Origin: Sequoia sempervirens
Lineage: Eukaryota; Streptophyta; Pinopsida; Cupressales; Cupressaceae
Assembly: GCA_007258455.2 (NCBI GenBank)
Contig: VDFB02321305.1
Location: 29,985 to 93,984 of the forward strand
Length of the DNA: 64,000 bases
Direction: 5' to 3'
The position numbers and the translations under genes are program-made. Every line of letters starts with the position of its first letter. Positions within the stretch are counted from its first letter, which is position 1. The notes under the pieces were generated by a model that saw only the letters and a program-made list of their open reading frames with translations, did no database searches and was not told the DNA's origin. Positions 24,010-33,968 of this stretch are shown piece after piece.

Positions 24010-26000
24010 AAGAACATACAAGAACCAAAAAGAAGGAATTGATCTACTTAGGGAGATATGAGCCGAAGAGACTTTAAACGGAGCTTTGCAAGGAAAAACA
24101 CATAAAGAGAAAAAAATAATAGTAGGCTGATGGATATAATACACACAACAATTGTATGAATGATAGAATGAAAAAGATGCACCCCCATAATCATTTCCAA
24201 TGAAGAATTGTTCATAATGTAAGACATCGAACATGAGATTAAAAAGCTTGCAATGGGTAAAGCTCTAGATATAAACAATCTTCAAGTAGAGAGATTAAAG
24301 CAGGGATCCAAAATCCTAACACTTCAAATAAAATAATTTTTTAATGAGGTCCTTCAAAATGGTTTCCCAACAAAGAAAACAACTAGCCTAACTATACCCT
24401 AGTTAAAAAATGGAGAAGTAAAGAATCCCTCAAACTATCAAACTATCATGGTCAACCCTCTGCAAACATTTTTGGGAGCATGATAAGACGTGGGATTAGT
24501 TGTTGGGTAGAGAAATAGGGAAAGATAACAAAAGGATGAGCAAGTTTTAAACCTAAACACTCAATTATCAATCATTGTGTCACACTCAAAATCTTAATTT
24601 AAAATGTTTTGGAAAAAAAAGATGTTATGTATCATTGCTTTGTGGACTTTAAGAAGGCATTTCACATAGTTCCTAGGAGCAAATTATGGTATAGAATGGA
24701 GGAGCTAGGAGTGCCAGCACATTGCAAGGTAATAATTCATAAATTGTACAAGCAAGTTAAGGCTAAAAAAAAAATGCAAGTAGGGTTGTTAGAAGTTTTT
24801 GGGAGTGATCAAATAGGGTTGCCCTTTGTGTCTAACTTTATTTCGGTTGTACATTGACAAGCTAAAAGATTGGATAAACAAATCTAGGGGTCCGAGGGTC
24901 CACTTAACCAACTATGTGGTGAAGTTATTGTTTTATGCCAATAACCTAATTCTAATGACATATACAACACAAGGTTTGAGAGACCACTTATGAGCTTTAG
25001 AGCTCTTTTGTTAAGATGCAAGGATGTGGGTGAATATTGATAAAGCAAAAATTATGATCTTCTCTTTGAAAATTAAAAATTAGCTTTCAACTTTCAATTT
25101 GAAGGAGAGTCTCTTGAAGTAATGTTAAAATACAAGTATCTTGACCTTTACTTTTACAACAAACTTAGTTGGGACACATGTAGGGGAAAATGGATACAAG
25201 GAGGATGAAAAGCTCTTTATGCATTTTAAAATAGTTTTAGGAATGTTGAGATGTGGGATTGTAAGATCCCTAGGTCATATTTAGTTTACTTGTCACATTG
25301 CTGGTGTTATATGGCTATGAGACATGGGCTAGCAAAACATCAAGTTTGAAATGAAAGTAAATATAAAGGATTTAATAAGCATCTAATTACTAACAATTTT
25401 AGAATTAAGACTTTAGTTCCTATAAAATTATCCTTTTAGAGAGAAGAATTTTCCCTTTATAAGCAACTATTATGACCAAGTTATATGCTACTTAAAATAT
25501 ATAGAAAACATGAAGACTGATGGGTGGCCTAGTGTCGCAAGAGATGAAGATTTGTCTAGAAATAAGAGAACATGGATGAAATAGAATTGGAAATGGATGA
25601 AAAGATGGGACATTAGTCTAAATGAATGTCTAAACCTTAATAAAGACATAATAAACTATGTGAATGAAAAGTCTTGAGCAATAATGTAGAGGAAGAAAAC
25701 AAGTAGAAAATGACAACATTGTATTATAGGGTTCAAATCGACTTACACACATTGTGAACAAACATATATAAGGGCTGAAATCAAATGGAAGAAAAAGATC
25801 CTCATTGCTCAACTAATATAGAAGAATGAGAATAAATAGTATATTTTTTACATTAAACAAAGTTAATAGAAATATAAGAAACATTTCATCTTTGAATGCT
25901 CAACATATAAGAACATCTTAATCAAATATGAAGAAAATTTACAAATCATCTCTATAATAACTAGTACTTGCATCTAAAGGAGGTTCAAAGATTACGTCGA
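24010..26000 (+). pseudogene. LINE reverse transcriptase relic, copy 2
   Basis: A second copy of the same LINE family lies on the same strand. DIEHEIKKLAMGKALDINN near 24225-24280 is the region just before the RT fingers. Then come NPSNYQTIMVNPLQ near 24440 (as broken frames), CFVDFKKAFHIVPRSKLWYR at 24630-24690, RMEELGVPAHCKV, and LLFYANNLILM near 24930, where the YADD box is reduced to YANN. The thumb and C-terminal part continue to about 26000 (KYKYLDLYFYNKLSWDTCRG near 25130-25190, KHFIFECSTYKNI-like zinc-binding remnant near 25880). Stops and frameshifts are dense. The 24609-24857 stretch is its longest open piece. Confidence 0.87.
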
Positions 26001-26513
26001 TAGAAAATTATATGTATGCTTATATGTTAGAGAGTATGTGCTTGTGCATGGGTGCATATGGATGCAATGTGCTACAAGTTCTAGTTGTATGTGGTTGGAT
26101 TAAATAATTAATAATAAATGCTAAACAATGGAATGAAATAAACTTAGACAAATGTAGATTTTTAAATTGGGTATTATCTGATTTTGAAATATTTGCATGC
26201 AAATTTAAAACATAAAGCAATGCAAATGAAAAAAGAAAGTTGCCATCAAATTGACAAAAAACATTGCAAATGGAAATAAAATGTTCTCATCTAGTTAGAA
26301 AATCAATATTTATTTGGCTTTTACATGATAAGTGAGATTTTGGAGGTTTTCACCTGATATTTTGAAAGCTTTTACCATTAAACGATAGTTGATTTACTAT
26401 TTAACGACAACTGAAACTTATTTTCCAACAACTCAATAATTGTTTACTATATGTAACCTATCGACTAAAAACTATTTAATGAAAATAGGTTAGAAGATTT
26501 GAGAGACCTACTT
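26001..26513. other. short intergenic stretch
   Basis: AT-rich sequence between the second LINE copy and the MITE. Nothing recognisable was found on either strand. Confidence 0.5.
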
Positions 26514-26908
26514 GGGGAGAGGGGCCCATAGTGGAGCACCCTAACTTTGTGTTTCTCAAAATCTTATGTGGAAATTTCAAATCACTCCCAATTTTGTACA
26601 ATAGTTTATTTGGCAACTCACATGCTTCTATATTTCGTTTTAGGGCCACATCATCAAATATGATGCCACATCAACATGCTTTTTATTGAGGTATCCAAAA
26701 AGACCCAAAAAAAGTGAGACTGATAATGGTGCACTAAGTCATGTTTTATTGGTGTGCTAATGTGGCATCACATGATTTGTCAGTTTGTGTACTTTATGGA
26801 TAAAAAGTGTTTTGTAATTGGATATTAAGGTGCTCCACTATGAGACCCACTAAGGAGTACTTCTATCCCCACTATTGGACCTTGCTCCACTATAGACCCC
26901 TTTCCCCT
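26514..26908. mobile_element. MITE with about 25 bp terminal inverted repeats
   Basis: The left end GGGGAGAGGGGCCCATAGTG (continuing GAGCA, 26514-26538) is matched by the reverse complement of the right end GGGGAAAGGGGTCTATAGTG (continuing GAGCA, 26884-26908); 22 of 25 positions agree. An extra inverted copy of the core GTGCTCCACTATGAGACCC lies at about 26831. There is no coding capacity in 395 bp, as expected for a non-autonomous DNA element. The target duplication is unclear, so the superfamily is not assigned. It sits just upstream of the candidate promoter at about 27000. Confidence 0.7.
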
Positions 26909-27224
26909 AACCCAAAACCATCAATACAAGGAGCCTTCCCAAAAAAAAAGAGCACATATCCCACGAGTCTTTCAATAATTGGGGGGACGAGTGGAATTGT
27001 CTGTCCCCTAGATCGTTTTTTGTTCTCCAAAATCGTTTCATCACATCATTTTCCAGTAAACAACGCCAACGCCATTTGCACGTCGTCCATACGAACCAAG
27101 CATTTGTGTAACGTGTGGTCAATTAAACAAACCGGGAAATGACTGCGTGAAAATTAAAACGAGCTTTCGTGAGAGAGGCAGAGCGAGAAAGAGAGTGGAA
27201 AGAGACGAGGAAGGGCAGTTTTGT

Positions 27225-27232
27225 TATTTAAT
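27225..27232 (+). promoter_or_regulatory. TATA-like box of a candidate gene promoter
   Basis: TATTTAAT lies about 30 bp ahead of a GA-rich leader that resembles a plant 5'UTR. The surrounding 26990-27310 region has intact CG dinucleotides, unlike the CG-poor transposon relics around it, which suggests an unmethylated promoter. No experimental start site is known. Confidence 0.35.
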
Positions 27233-27254
27233 CACAATCCTTGCGTTCATTTGG

Positions 27255-27312
27255 TGAAGGAGGCGGAAGAAGAAGAGAAAAGAGAGCCCAAATCAGGTCA
27301 GGTGCCTTGGAG
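27255..27312 (+). other. candidate non-coding first exon
   Basis: A leader with GAAGAAGAAGAGAAAAGAG and no long open frame ends at GAG followed by GTATCTTG, a strong plant splice-donor match at 27312/27313. A weaker donor, CAG|GTCAGG, occurs at about 27295. A T-rich stretch follows directly, as expected of intron sequence. The nearest downstream coding exon on this strand is the DUF1644 exon at 48220, which has a good acceptor, so this could be the first exon of that gene across about 21 kb. It could equally be the first exon of a lost gene or chance. Confidence 0.35.
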
Positions 27313-28367
27313 GTATCTTGCTTTTGCATACTATTTTTTCTATCATTTCTCGATTATCAATTGTGTGTTTTTTGGTGTTTTGATTTGTTTGAGGGATCTT
27401 TACAACATGGAATTTGCCTCCTCTTTTATTATCGTTTGTTTGGTTTGGCCTGTTTTGCGGGAGATCATTGTCCTCCCTGCACGCCCACTTTATGATTCAA
27501 CCCACGGAAATGAAATGCTCTTTTGGGTCTGAACGGTCTTTAAATTAACATTTCTTGAAACCATTTAGTTCTGGTGTATGCAGGCCTAGTTCGCGAGTTC
27601 GAACTCGAAGGCTTCACAAATTAAACAATACTTAAAATGTAAAGCCCGTAATTCTCCTTGTTCTAAAAAAAGGGTCTCAGATGCTCAGGGGACGGTTCCA
27701 CTGGGCTGTGAGCATAAACATGACTTTACCCTTTTACAGCAACAATGGATTCAAATGACAGCCCTAATTTTAAGACCTACATCTTATCTTGTTAATATTT
27801 CCATGTCTGTTTCAAGGGCATCTATTGGAACGGTCATAATAATAGAGGCTTTCTTAACAGCGTGTTTTAGGTTCAAATCTGTCCACCGTAATAAGGTGTA
27901 TGGCATACATGTGACAATATTACGGTGTAACAATTATGAGTTACCATCGTTTTTTAATCATTGAAGGGATCTTGGTGACGTATTGATTTCAGAAATCTTA
28001 CAAAATGAGCATGTTCCAAGCATCCCAAGTATCGGATTTGGGATTCGAACCTGGGTATCACTTGTACAAGTTATACCCATGTTTACAAATCTTAATCTTA
28101 ATAATGTGATCCAAGCTTACTTCATGACAGAGGAGCATCTTGCTGGTAGTGCAATCTTTCTTGGACCAAAAAAGGTATTTTGCAGCGACAAAAATGTGAA
28201 CAAAATGATTCCTCTTTGATCAAAAGTCATGTTGAACATGAATGGAGGCGAAGAGTCCTTATATAGAATACAAAGAGTCATCAAATGGAAATGAAGAGCC
28301 ATCATATAGAAGCAAAGAGACAAGAATACAAAGAGTCAGCCCGAATGAGAAGAGACAAGAGACGAAG
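27313..28367 (+). other. candidate intron start, low-copy DNA
   Basis: No protein is recognisable. A TTCGCGAGTTCGAACTCGAA near-palindrome occurs at about 27591-27610 and a perfect tRNA-type B box lies on the minus strand at 28041. The end of this stretch (28250-28340) repeats AAAGAGTCA/GAAGAGCCA-like phrases irregularly. Confidence 0.4.
28041..28051 (-). promoter_or_regulatory. RNA polymerase III B-box-like sequence, possible SINE remnant
   Basis: On the minus strand the sequence reads GGTTCGAATCC, a perfect B-box consensus, preceded by GATACCCA. I could not find a convincing A box at the usual distance nor a tRNA fold, so a tRNA gene is rejected; a tRNA-derived SINE remnant or chance remain. 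Confidence 0.25.
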
Positions 28368-28815
28368 TGTTGGAAAACCAATATTTAAATTGGTTTTTCA
28401 GTAATGAGATTAGATGGGGGTCTCTTGAGGGAAAAAGAGCAGGGGACTCTTGAGAAGAAAAATTAGGGGCTTCTTTTCAGCAGAGTGAGACTCTTAGTCT
28501 TAGAGAAAGAGGAAAAATTGAGTTCAGATATGGTAAGGAGAGATCAAGTGAGTGAATACAAGTTTTGAAGGCTTGTCATAATTTTTTCAATCTATGTTGT
28601 TGCTCACAGTTTCGTTGTGTTTTTAAAATCTAAATTAAAACTTTAGAATTTTTTCATTCTATGTTGTTGCTCATGGTTTCGTTGTGTTTTTTATATCTAA
28701 ATTAAAACTTTAGAATTTAATCTTCATAGTGTCCAAGGGATGTGCGTATTAAACTAGGTTTTGGCTACAAGGACAAGACCACCATGAATTTGGCTCCCTA
28801 TTCTTGACTGCATCA
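28368..28815 (+). repeat. LTR-like repeat of a truncated LTR element
   Basis: The segment begins TGTTGGAAAACC and ends CATCA, and a primer-binding-site-like sequence follows two bases later (28818-28829). This arrangement fits a 5' LTR whose internal region was cut off by the gypsy element that starts at about 29127. It holds a 67 bp tandem duplication (28591-28724). Confidence 0.45.
28591..28724 (+). repeat. 67 bp tandem duplication
   Basis: Two copies starting TCTATGTTGTTGCTCA at 28591 and 28658 are nearly identical through CTAAATTAAAACTTTAGAAT, with a few substitutions. Confidence 0.9.
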
Positions 28816-28817
28816 AG

Positions 28818-28829
28818 TAGTATCAAAGC
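28818..28829 (+). other. primer-binding-site-like sequence
   Basis: TAGTATCAAAGC differs from the initiator methionine tRNA complement TGGTATCAGAGC at two positions and lies two bases after a CATCA LTR end. Confidence 0.5.
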
Positions 28830-29126
28830 TTCTTTGAGTCAAATTTGTGAGAGGATAACCAGCTTAGGTAGGATTGTAATCAAATGGATTGTAATTGTAG
28901 TTTTTGACCGCTAAAAGTGTCAACATACCACCCAAAAGTGCATCATTAGATATTAGAGCAGGAGTACCTTGTAGGTGTGATTGAGAGAGTGAAAAGAAAA
29001 TCTTCCAACAAGAGATTGTTGAATAGAAGGTATAGAGAAAGAGTTGAAATATTGGTTTGATATGAAGAAATGGTTTATGCAAAATTGGAGCAGAAAGTTT
29101 GAGTTTTTAAAGTCAGTCAGTGATTT

Positions 29127-30339
29127 AGAATTGGATTGGATGGTCAGGACAGGTTGGTTATACAATTAGATACGTGCTGCAAGTGCACTTGCAATAGAGA
29201 GGTCACTTGACGTGACTCTGAGCATTTTGTATTGCTGCAAGATTACTTATAGCAAAGGAAAATCTCTTTTAAGAGTGCTGTAGGTGTTTTAAAAACTGCT
29301 ACAAGTTAGTTGGCAACATGCTGGAGTTCACTGGAAAACAATCATTTTGTTTGACAACCTATATTGCTTTTAGCAATATTTTGAATTCTAGAAATGTGGA
29401 CAGCAAGTAGGTGTCTTGAGTTTGGGTTTGATGGCATCTTGATGGTGGTTCGATACATCACCTTGGAGTCTTGGAGTCATTTATCCATACATGTGCTTGC
29501 TGTAAGTGGGTTTTGGCCAATTCAAATATGTTGAAGGATTGTTAGGGAAAGATGATTTTGAAGAGATAATTTTGTCTCTTAGGGGTGGCCAGTTGACATT
29601 GCTTTGGCTGCGGGTGACCTTGTCATGCAGTGTGATGATAGTTAGGTCAGCATTCACTTGCTTGTGGTAGGATGTTTTTCTTCATAGAGCCATGACCATC
29701 TGCGTTCTTTTGGCTACAAATTCCTTGCCAACAATCACTAGTGTTGAGATGATGATTGTTTAGTTGGCAATGTGGATGAGTGGGTGGGTAGTTGGACAAT
29801 TGCAAATGTGCAACCATTTCCATCCAAGACAACCACCCATCTTCCCCCTTGTGTTGTGTGGCTTCAAAAGGAATAAAAGATAAGCATTGAGTCGTTTTGA
29901 AGGTTCAAATGGCTTAGGTAGGGACTCATTGCAAATTCATTGAAGGTTCATATGGCTTAGGTATTGGAGTTCTTGTGATAGCAAGAGCAGAGTGGAGAAT
30001 AGAGAATGCTTTAAGTTTGTTATACAACTGCAAAAACCATTAAAAAAGACATTTTACTACATGTATTGACATTAGACCATGATGGGATGTTGTTAGCATC
30101 ATCTTCTTGGAGTTTTTCAGTCTTTTTAGTTTTGTCTAGATGAAATTTGGTGTCTTGTGCTCTGTTTCATGCATGTTTGTGCTTTGTTTAATCATTTTTC
30201 CTTGTTATACAAATTTCCATATTGCTTCAAGTACATTAAAACAATGGAATAGGTTGTTGAGTGTTGTATTAAAGGTGTTAACTTAAGAATCCATAATTGA
30301 TGCACCATTAAGGTTATCAATCGAGTGATTTGTGGATCA
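29127..30339 (+). repeat. 5' LTR of the nested gypsy element
   Basis: It aligns with the 3' LTR over most of its length and ends in GTGGATCA two bases before the primer-binding site. The start is set where similarity to the partner begins (TAGAATTGGATTG). At about 30283-30300 it preserves the uninterrupted site that, in the 3' LTR, received the 944 bp hAT-type insertion. Confidence 0.75.
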
Positions 30340-30341
30340 AG

Positions 30342-30353
30342 TGGTATCGAAAC
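30342..30353 (+). other. primer-binding site of the nested gypsy element
   Basis: TGGTATCGAAAC matches the start of the initiator methionine tRNA complement and follows the LTR end by two bases. Confidence 0.7.
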
Positions 30354-30478
30354 TACAAGTTCTTAGTTGTTGAGTAGGGTTGTGGATAATTTATGCCATC
30401 TATAAGGTGGTAGTGATTACCTAGTTCCTTGTGAACTTGAAGTTGGAATAAGGTAGTGGAATAGGGTGGTAAAGACAA

Positions 30479-31410
30479 ATGGCCAAAGGAGGAGAGAAGG
30501 AAGGCAAGATTTGTTTTAGAAGACTTGAAGAAGATGTGGCTAGGATCTCCAATTCTTTGGGGAAGATAGATTGGTTGAAAGCTTCATGCAAGCCTTGTCT
30601 AAGAAAAGGTGAATGCTTAAGCATGAGGAAGAGGAAGAACTGATGAAAACTAAACGGGAACAAGGATATTTGTCTACATGGTGTGTATTTAAGGCTAAAG
30701 CTAAGATTGATATACAACATATTACAAAGAGATTAGTGTTGAGAAGTTGGATTAGTTGATATCCTAGATGGAGGTGTACTTTAGCCTTCATCAACTTACA
30801 ACTCACCAACAAATTTCTTTGCTAGGATTAATTTATTAGGTTATGATCTCATATGGTGCGAGAGCTATGCATTATCCCTTGAATGACGAAAAGTTGCTCT
30901 TCTTTCAAAGTGAAAAGACTTCAAAAAATTTCTATAAAAGTAGTTTTTATCCCTATTGTTATGAAAAAGATTGAGTTATCCGATGGCATTATTTTAGGCA
31001 GCTTCAAGGACAAAGTGTACAACGAGTTCTAAAAGAGGGTAATACAACTAGGTAGAGATTTCATAGAGAAAGATGTGCTACTGAAGTATATAGATGGGTT
31101 GTTTGGACACCTAAAGACACCAGTGCTCATGGCAAAGCCTCAAGATATTGATGAGGCATGTGCGTAGGTCCACTATTTAGAGTTGGACAAGAAGAAGACA
31201 TCTTCATTCAAGAATGAAGAATAGGGACAAGGGACAACAACAAGGAGAACAAAAGCATAGGGAGAAAGATAGGGAAAGTCAAAGAAAAACGCTAATACAA
31301 CAATCTAGAAGGACCAAAGCAAGAATAAAGCCAAAGCTTAGTGTGCCCCTTGTGGAAAAGAAGGGCACATGGAAGAGAAATTCTGGAGACTTCATTTGGA
31401 TTTAAAATTG
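30479..31410 (+). pseudogene. gag relic with damaged zinc knuckle
   Basis: A gag-like frame starts with MAKGGEKEGK at 30479 and continues in broken frames through GRDFIEKDVLLKYIDGLFGH near 31050-31110 and AKPQDIDEAC near 31135. A zinc knuckle CAPCGKEGHMEEKF lies at about 31342-31383; the last cysteine of CX2CX4HX4C is Phe. The basic region before it is typical of nucleocapsid. Multiple stops are present; 31214-31405 is its longest open piece in a different frame. Confidence 0.75.
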
Positions 31411-31479
31411 TCTTGGAGAAATTAGAAAAAGGAGGATGCCAACATTGATGTGATGATCAAAGGGAAAGGGATCCAAGAA

Positions 31480-31890
31480 GATTCCAATTCAAATGAGACG
31501 ATCTTGTGTTGTGTGCAAAGGAGATGTGTGTGGTGGTTGTAATCTCCAAAGCAAAAGAAGAAGAGACAAATCTCTTTTATATTAAAATTTGTGTCGAGGA
31601 CAAAAAGATAGGCTTTCTCTTTGGCACTTGCTCTCAAGCTATTTTAATATCCTAGAATTTAGTAAATGAATTGGCTTGCAAGTAACGGGTCAGTTTCAAA
31701 CATATACTTTGGGTTGGCTGAAAGATTGAGTGGAAATCATGGTGAAGAAGTGGTGTAAGGTCTAGTGCTCTATAAATTTTGATTATAAGAATGAAGTGTT
31801 AGTGAATGTGGTTTTGTTGGATGTATGTGGAGTGATTTTTGCAACACATATTTGTATCTCAAGGATGCTACATATTGAAGGAGGCCTAAT
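31480..31890 (+). pseudogene. protease-region relic of the nested gypsy element
   Basis: After the zinc knuckle, fragments like VVLLDVCGVIFATHICIS (31808-31861) match the C-terminal part of gypsy proteases (LPLDVCGVVLG-type motif). The active-site region around 31610-31680 is too decayed to read a DTG/DSG. The stretch 31890-32115 that follows is AT-rich without a domain and may be a small insertion between protease and RT. Confidence 0.5.
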
Positions 31891-32116
31891 TAGTATAGAT
31901 TTGTGCAATTAATTAGGCTTGGATTTGAATTAAAGAGGCCAATTAAGGCAAATTAACCTCAATCAAATTATCAATTAATAAAGCCCTAGATTAATGTGAA
32001 AGTGTAAAGGTACACCTTACAACACTAAAATTAAGGCACAATTAAGTCCATTTTATTATTAATATTCATTCCCAAATTAAGTGTGAAAAAGGGATACTTT
32101 TTCCTACACTACAAGA

Positions 32117-32860
32117 ATATAAGATCCAATTGTTACTGAAGTGTCCTTTACTGAACTTGGGGCTGTATGGGAAAAATGTTATTGAAGCACAAGAAGTCAA
32201 AGAGCAGCTCAAGAAGTTGTTGGAGCAAGGGATAAGTACCTCTCTTTGTAGACCTTTCATTGTCATTGTGCTGAAGAAAGGTGGGATGTGGCGGATGTGC
32301 AAGGAATATTCAGGACTGAACAAGATAATTGGGAAGAACTAGTATCCACTGCCCCAAATTGATGATCTATTGGATCAATTGTAATATGCCAATGACTTTA
32401 TGAAATTCGACTAAAATCTGAATTCCATCAAGTGAGGTTCAAGGAAGAGGATGTGTGGAAGACGACCTTCAAAACATGCTATGGTCTCTCCAAGTGGTTG
32501 GTTCTTCCATTCAAGTTGTGTAACACATCGGCTATCCTCATGCATCTCATGAACTAGGTATTGAGACCATTAGTTGACTCTTGTGATGTTTATCTAGATG
32601 ACATATTAGTATTTAGCAAGTCATATAAAGGGCACTTGTCTCATCTTGAAAATGTGTTTAAAGTCTTGAGGGAGAACAAATTATTATTGAATGGTAAGAA
32701 GTGCGAGTATGCTAAAACCTCTTTAGTGTACCTTGGTCACCTATTGGGTGATGGAGTGATAAGGTTAGATCCATCTAAAGTGGGTGCAATAATTAATTGG
32801 CCAAAACCCACTACCATAAGTGAGACATGGAGCTTTGTAGGTGCAGCTTAATACTGTCAT
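32117..32860 (+). pseudogene. reverse transcriptase of the nested gypsy element
   Basis: Conserved phrases run in order: EVKEQLKKLLEQGI near 32190, RPFIVIVLKKGGMWRMCKEY near 32250-32310, YPLPQIDDLLDQL near 32343, then a decayed palm, and the catalytic VYLDDILVFSKS at 32585-32625 followed by HLENVFKVLRENKLLLN and YLGHLLGDGVI. The YLDD pair is intact, but stops at 32341 and several more upstream split the domain. 32130-32342 and 32561-32851 are the two clean pieces, in different frames. Confidence 0.88.
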
Positions 32861-33350
32861 AAATTCACGAAAAACTTATTATATATTGTTGCATAAAGTC
32901 AAGGGCAAAGGAAGAAAGTTTTGTTGGGGCTATAGACAACAATGTGCACTGGTCCTTGCTTTACCTAATTTGAAAGCAATTTTTTAGGGTAGAGATAGAT
33001 GCCAATGATAATGCAATGGGTGTAGTATTGTTATATGGAGGTAGTCTAGTTTGTTAGTATTTAGAAACATTTAGAGAGCTCATGTTGAACTATAGTAAAT
33101 GCCAAGGAACTATATGCTTTGGTTTTCATTGTGAAGAGGAGATGTTACCTCATGAGGAAGCAGGTAGTGGTGCACATCAACCTTAAGCCCTTGCAATACT
33201 TGCAAGCATAAGCAAAATTGTAGCAGTCCAGCGATTACAAATGGATGAGATACCTTAAGCAGTTCCATCTTGTGGTTTAGTGTAAGTTTGGTGTGATGAA
33301 TAAGGTGGTCAATATCCAGTCTAGACCAACTCTTTTGTAAGTGATGAATA
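32861..33350 (+). pseudogene. RNase H relic of the nested gypsy element
   Basis: Phrases such as NAKELYALVFIVKR near 33095-33140, VVVHINLKPLQYLQA near 33165 and KWMRYLKQFHLVV near 33240 match the central and C-terminal parts of gypsy RNase H (ExxALVxAxxxWRHYL and D/N-HxxLxYL-type positions). The catalytic Asp region near 32995-33030 is only partly legible. Stops interrupt repeatedly. Confidence 0.7.
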
Positions 33351-33639
33351 AGGAGCCTTTTTCTGGTGAATTGTATGTAGAAGATTATGAGCAAGATGAA
33401 GATTACAATGAGGTATATCAGATTGTACACAACAAGAGAAATGCAAAGTTTGAGCCTTATCAAGGCTATTACCTTTAGGAAAGACTCCATATAAGCGGGT
33501 AAACTTTGTGTGCCAAAAGAGCAAAGGGTTTGTTGATGTGGGTTGTGTAGCTATAAATTTTGGTGTCAATGAGATTGTAAGTAATCTCAATCATTATGTT
33601 TATTGAGCATGTTTACAAGTTGATGTTGCAAGGTTTGTT

Positions 33640-33960
33640 TTTAGTTAGTTGTGCAGTGTGAGTAAGCCCAACAATCAGAAGTTGGGATTGGACCAGCCTT
33701 TCCATGTACCTAAAAGGCCTCAGGAAAGCGTCTCCATGGATTTTGTTGGATGTCTTCTAAGAACTAAGACGGGCAATGATTATGTCTTTGTAATTGTGGT
33801 TCGCTTCAACAAGATGTTCGTGTTCATTGTTTGTAAAAGGATATGATATGGAGTGATGTAGTAGAGATTTTCTTTAGTCATGTGTGAGTACATTTTGGTA
33901 TCCTAGTGAGGATCATATTTGATAGGGATTCTAGCTTTTTGACCAAATTTTGGTGTACTT
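33640..33960 (+). pseudogene. integrase, part 1 (before the hAT insertion)
   Basis: From 33649 an open piece reads KPNNQKLGLDQPFHVPKRP then SVSMDFVGCLLRTKTGNDYV, the start of the integrase core with its first catalytic Asp present (MDF). After a stop at 33847, broken frames carry VSTFWYP and IFDRDSSFLTKFWCTLW near 33905-33965, with the second catalytic Asp. The domain is cut here by the hAT element and resumes at 37117. Confidence 0.8.
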
Positions 33961-33968
33961 TGTGGGAA

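Noticed and set aside
24048..24278. Minus-strand open frames at 23884-24278 that look membrane-like
   Set aside because: The plus strand reads as the LINE region before the RT fingers; the hydrophobic look is an antisense effect.
26807..27142. 111-codon open frame over the MITE end
   Set aside because: It runs across a MITE terminal repeat into promoter-like DNA and has no recognisable domain.
27221..27532. 103-codon open frame across the candidate first exon
   Set aside because: It crosses the likely splice donor and a T-rich intron-like stretch; the hydrophobic translation is typical of such DNA.
28030..28140. tRNA gene on the minus strand
   Set aside because: A perfect B box is present, but no A box at the right spacing and no cloverleaf could be built.
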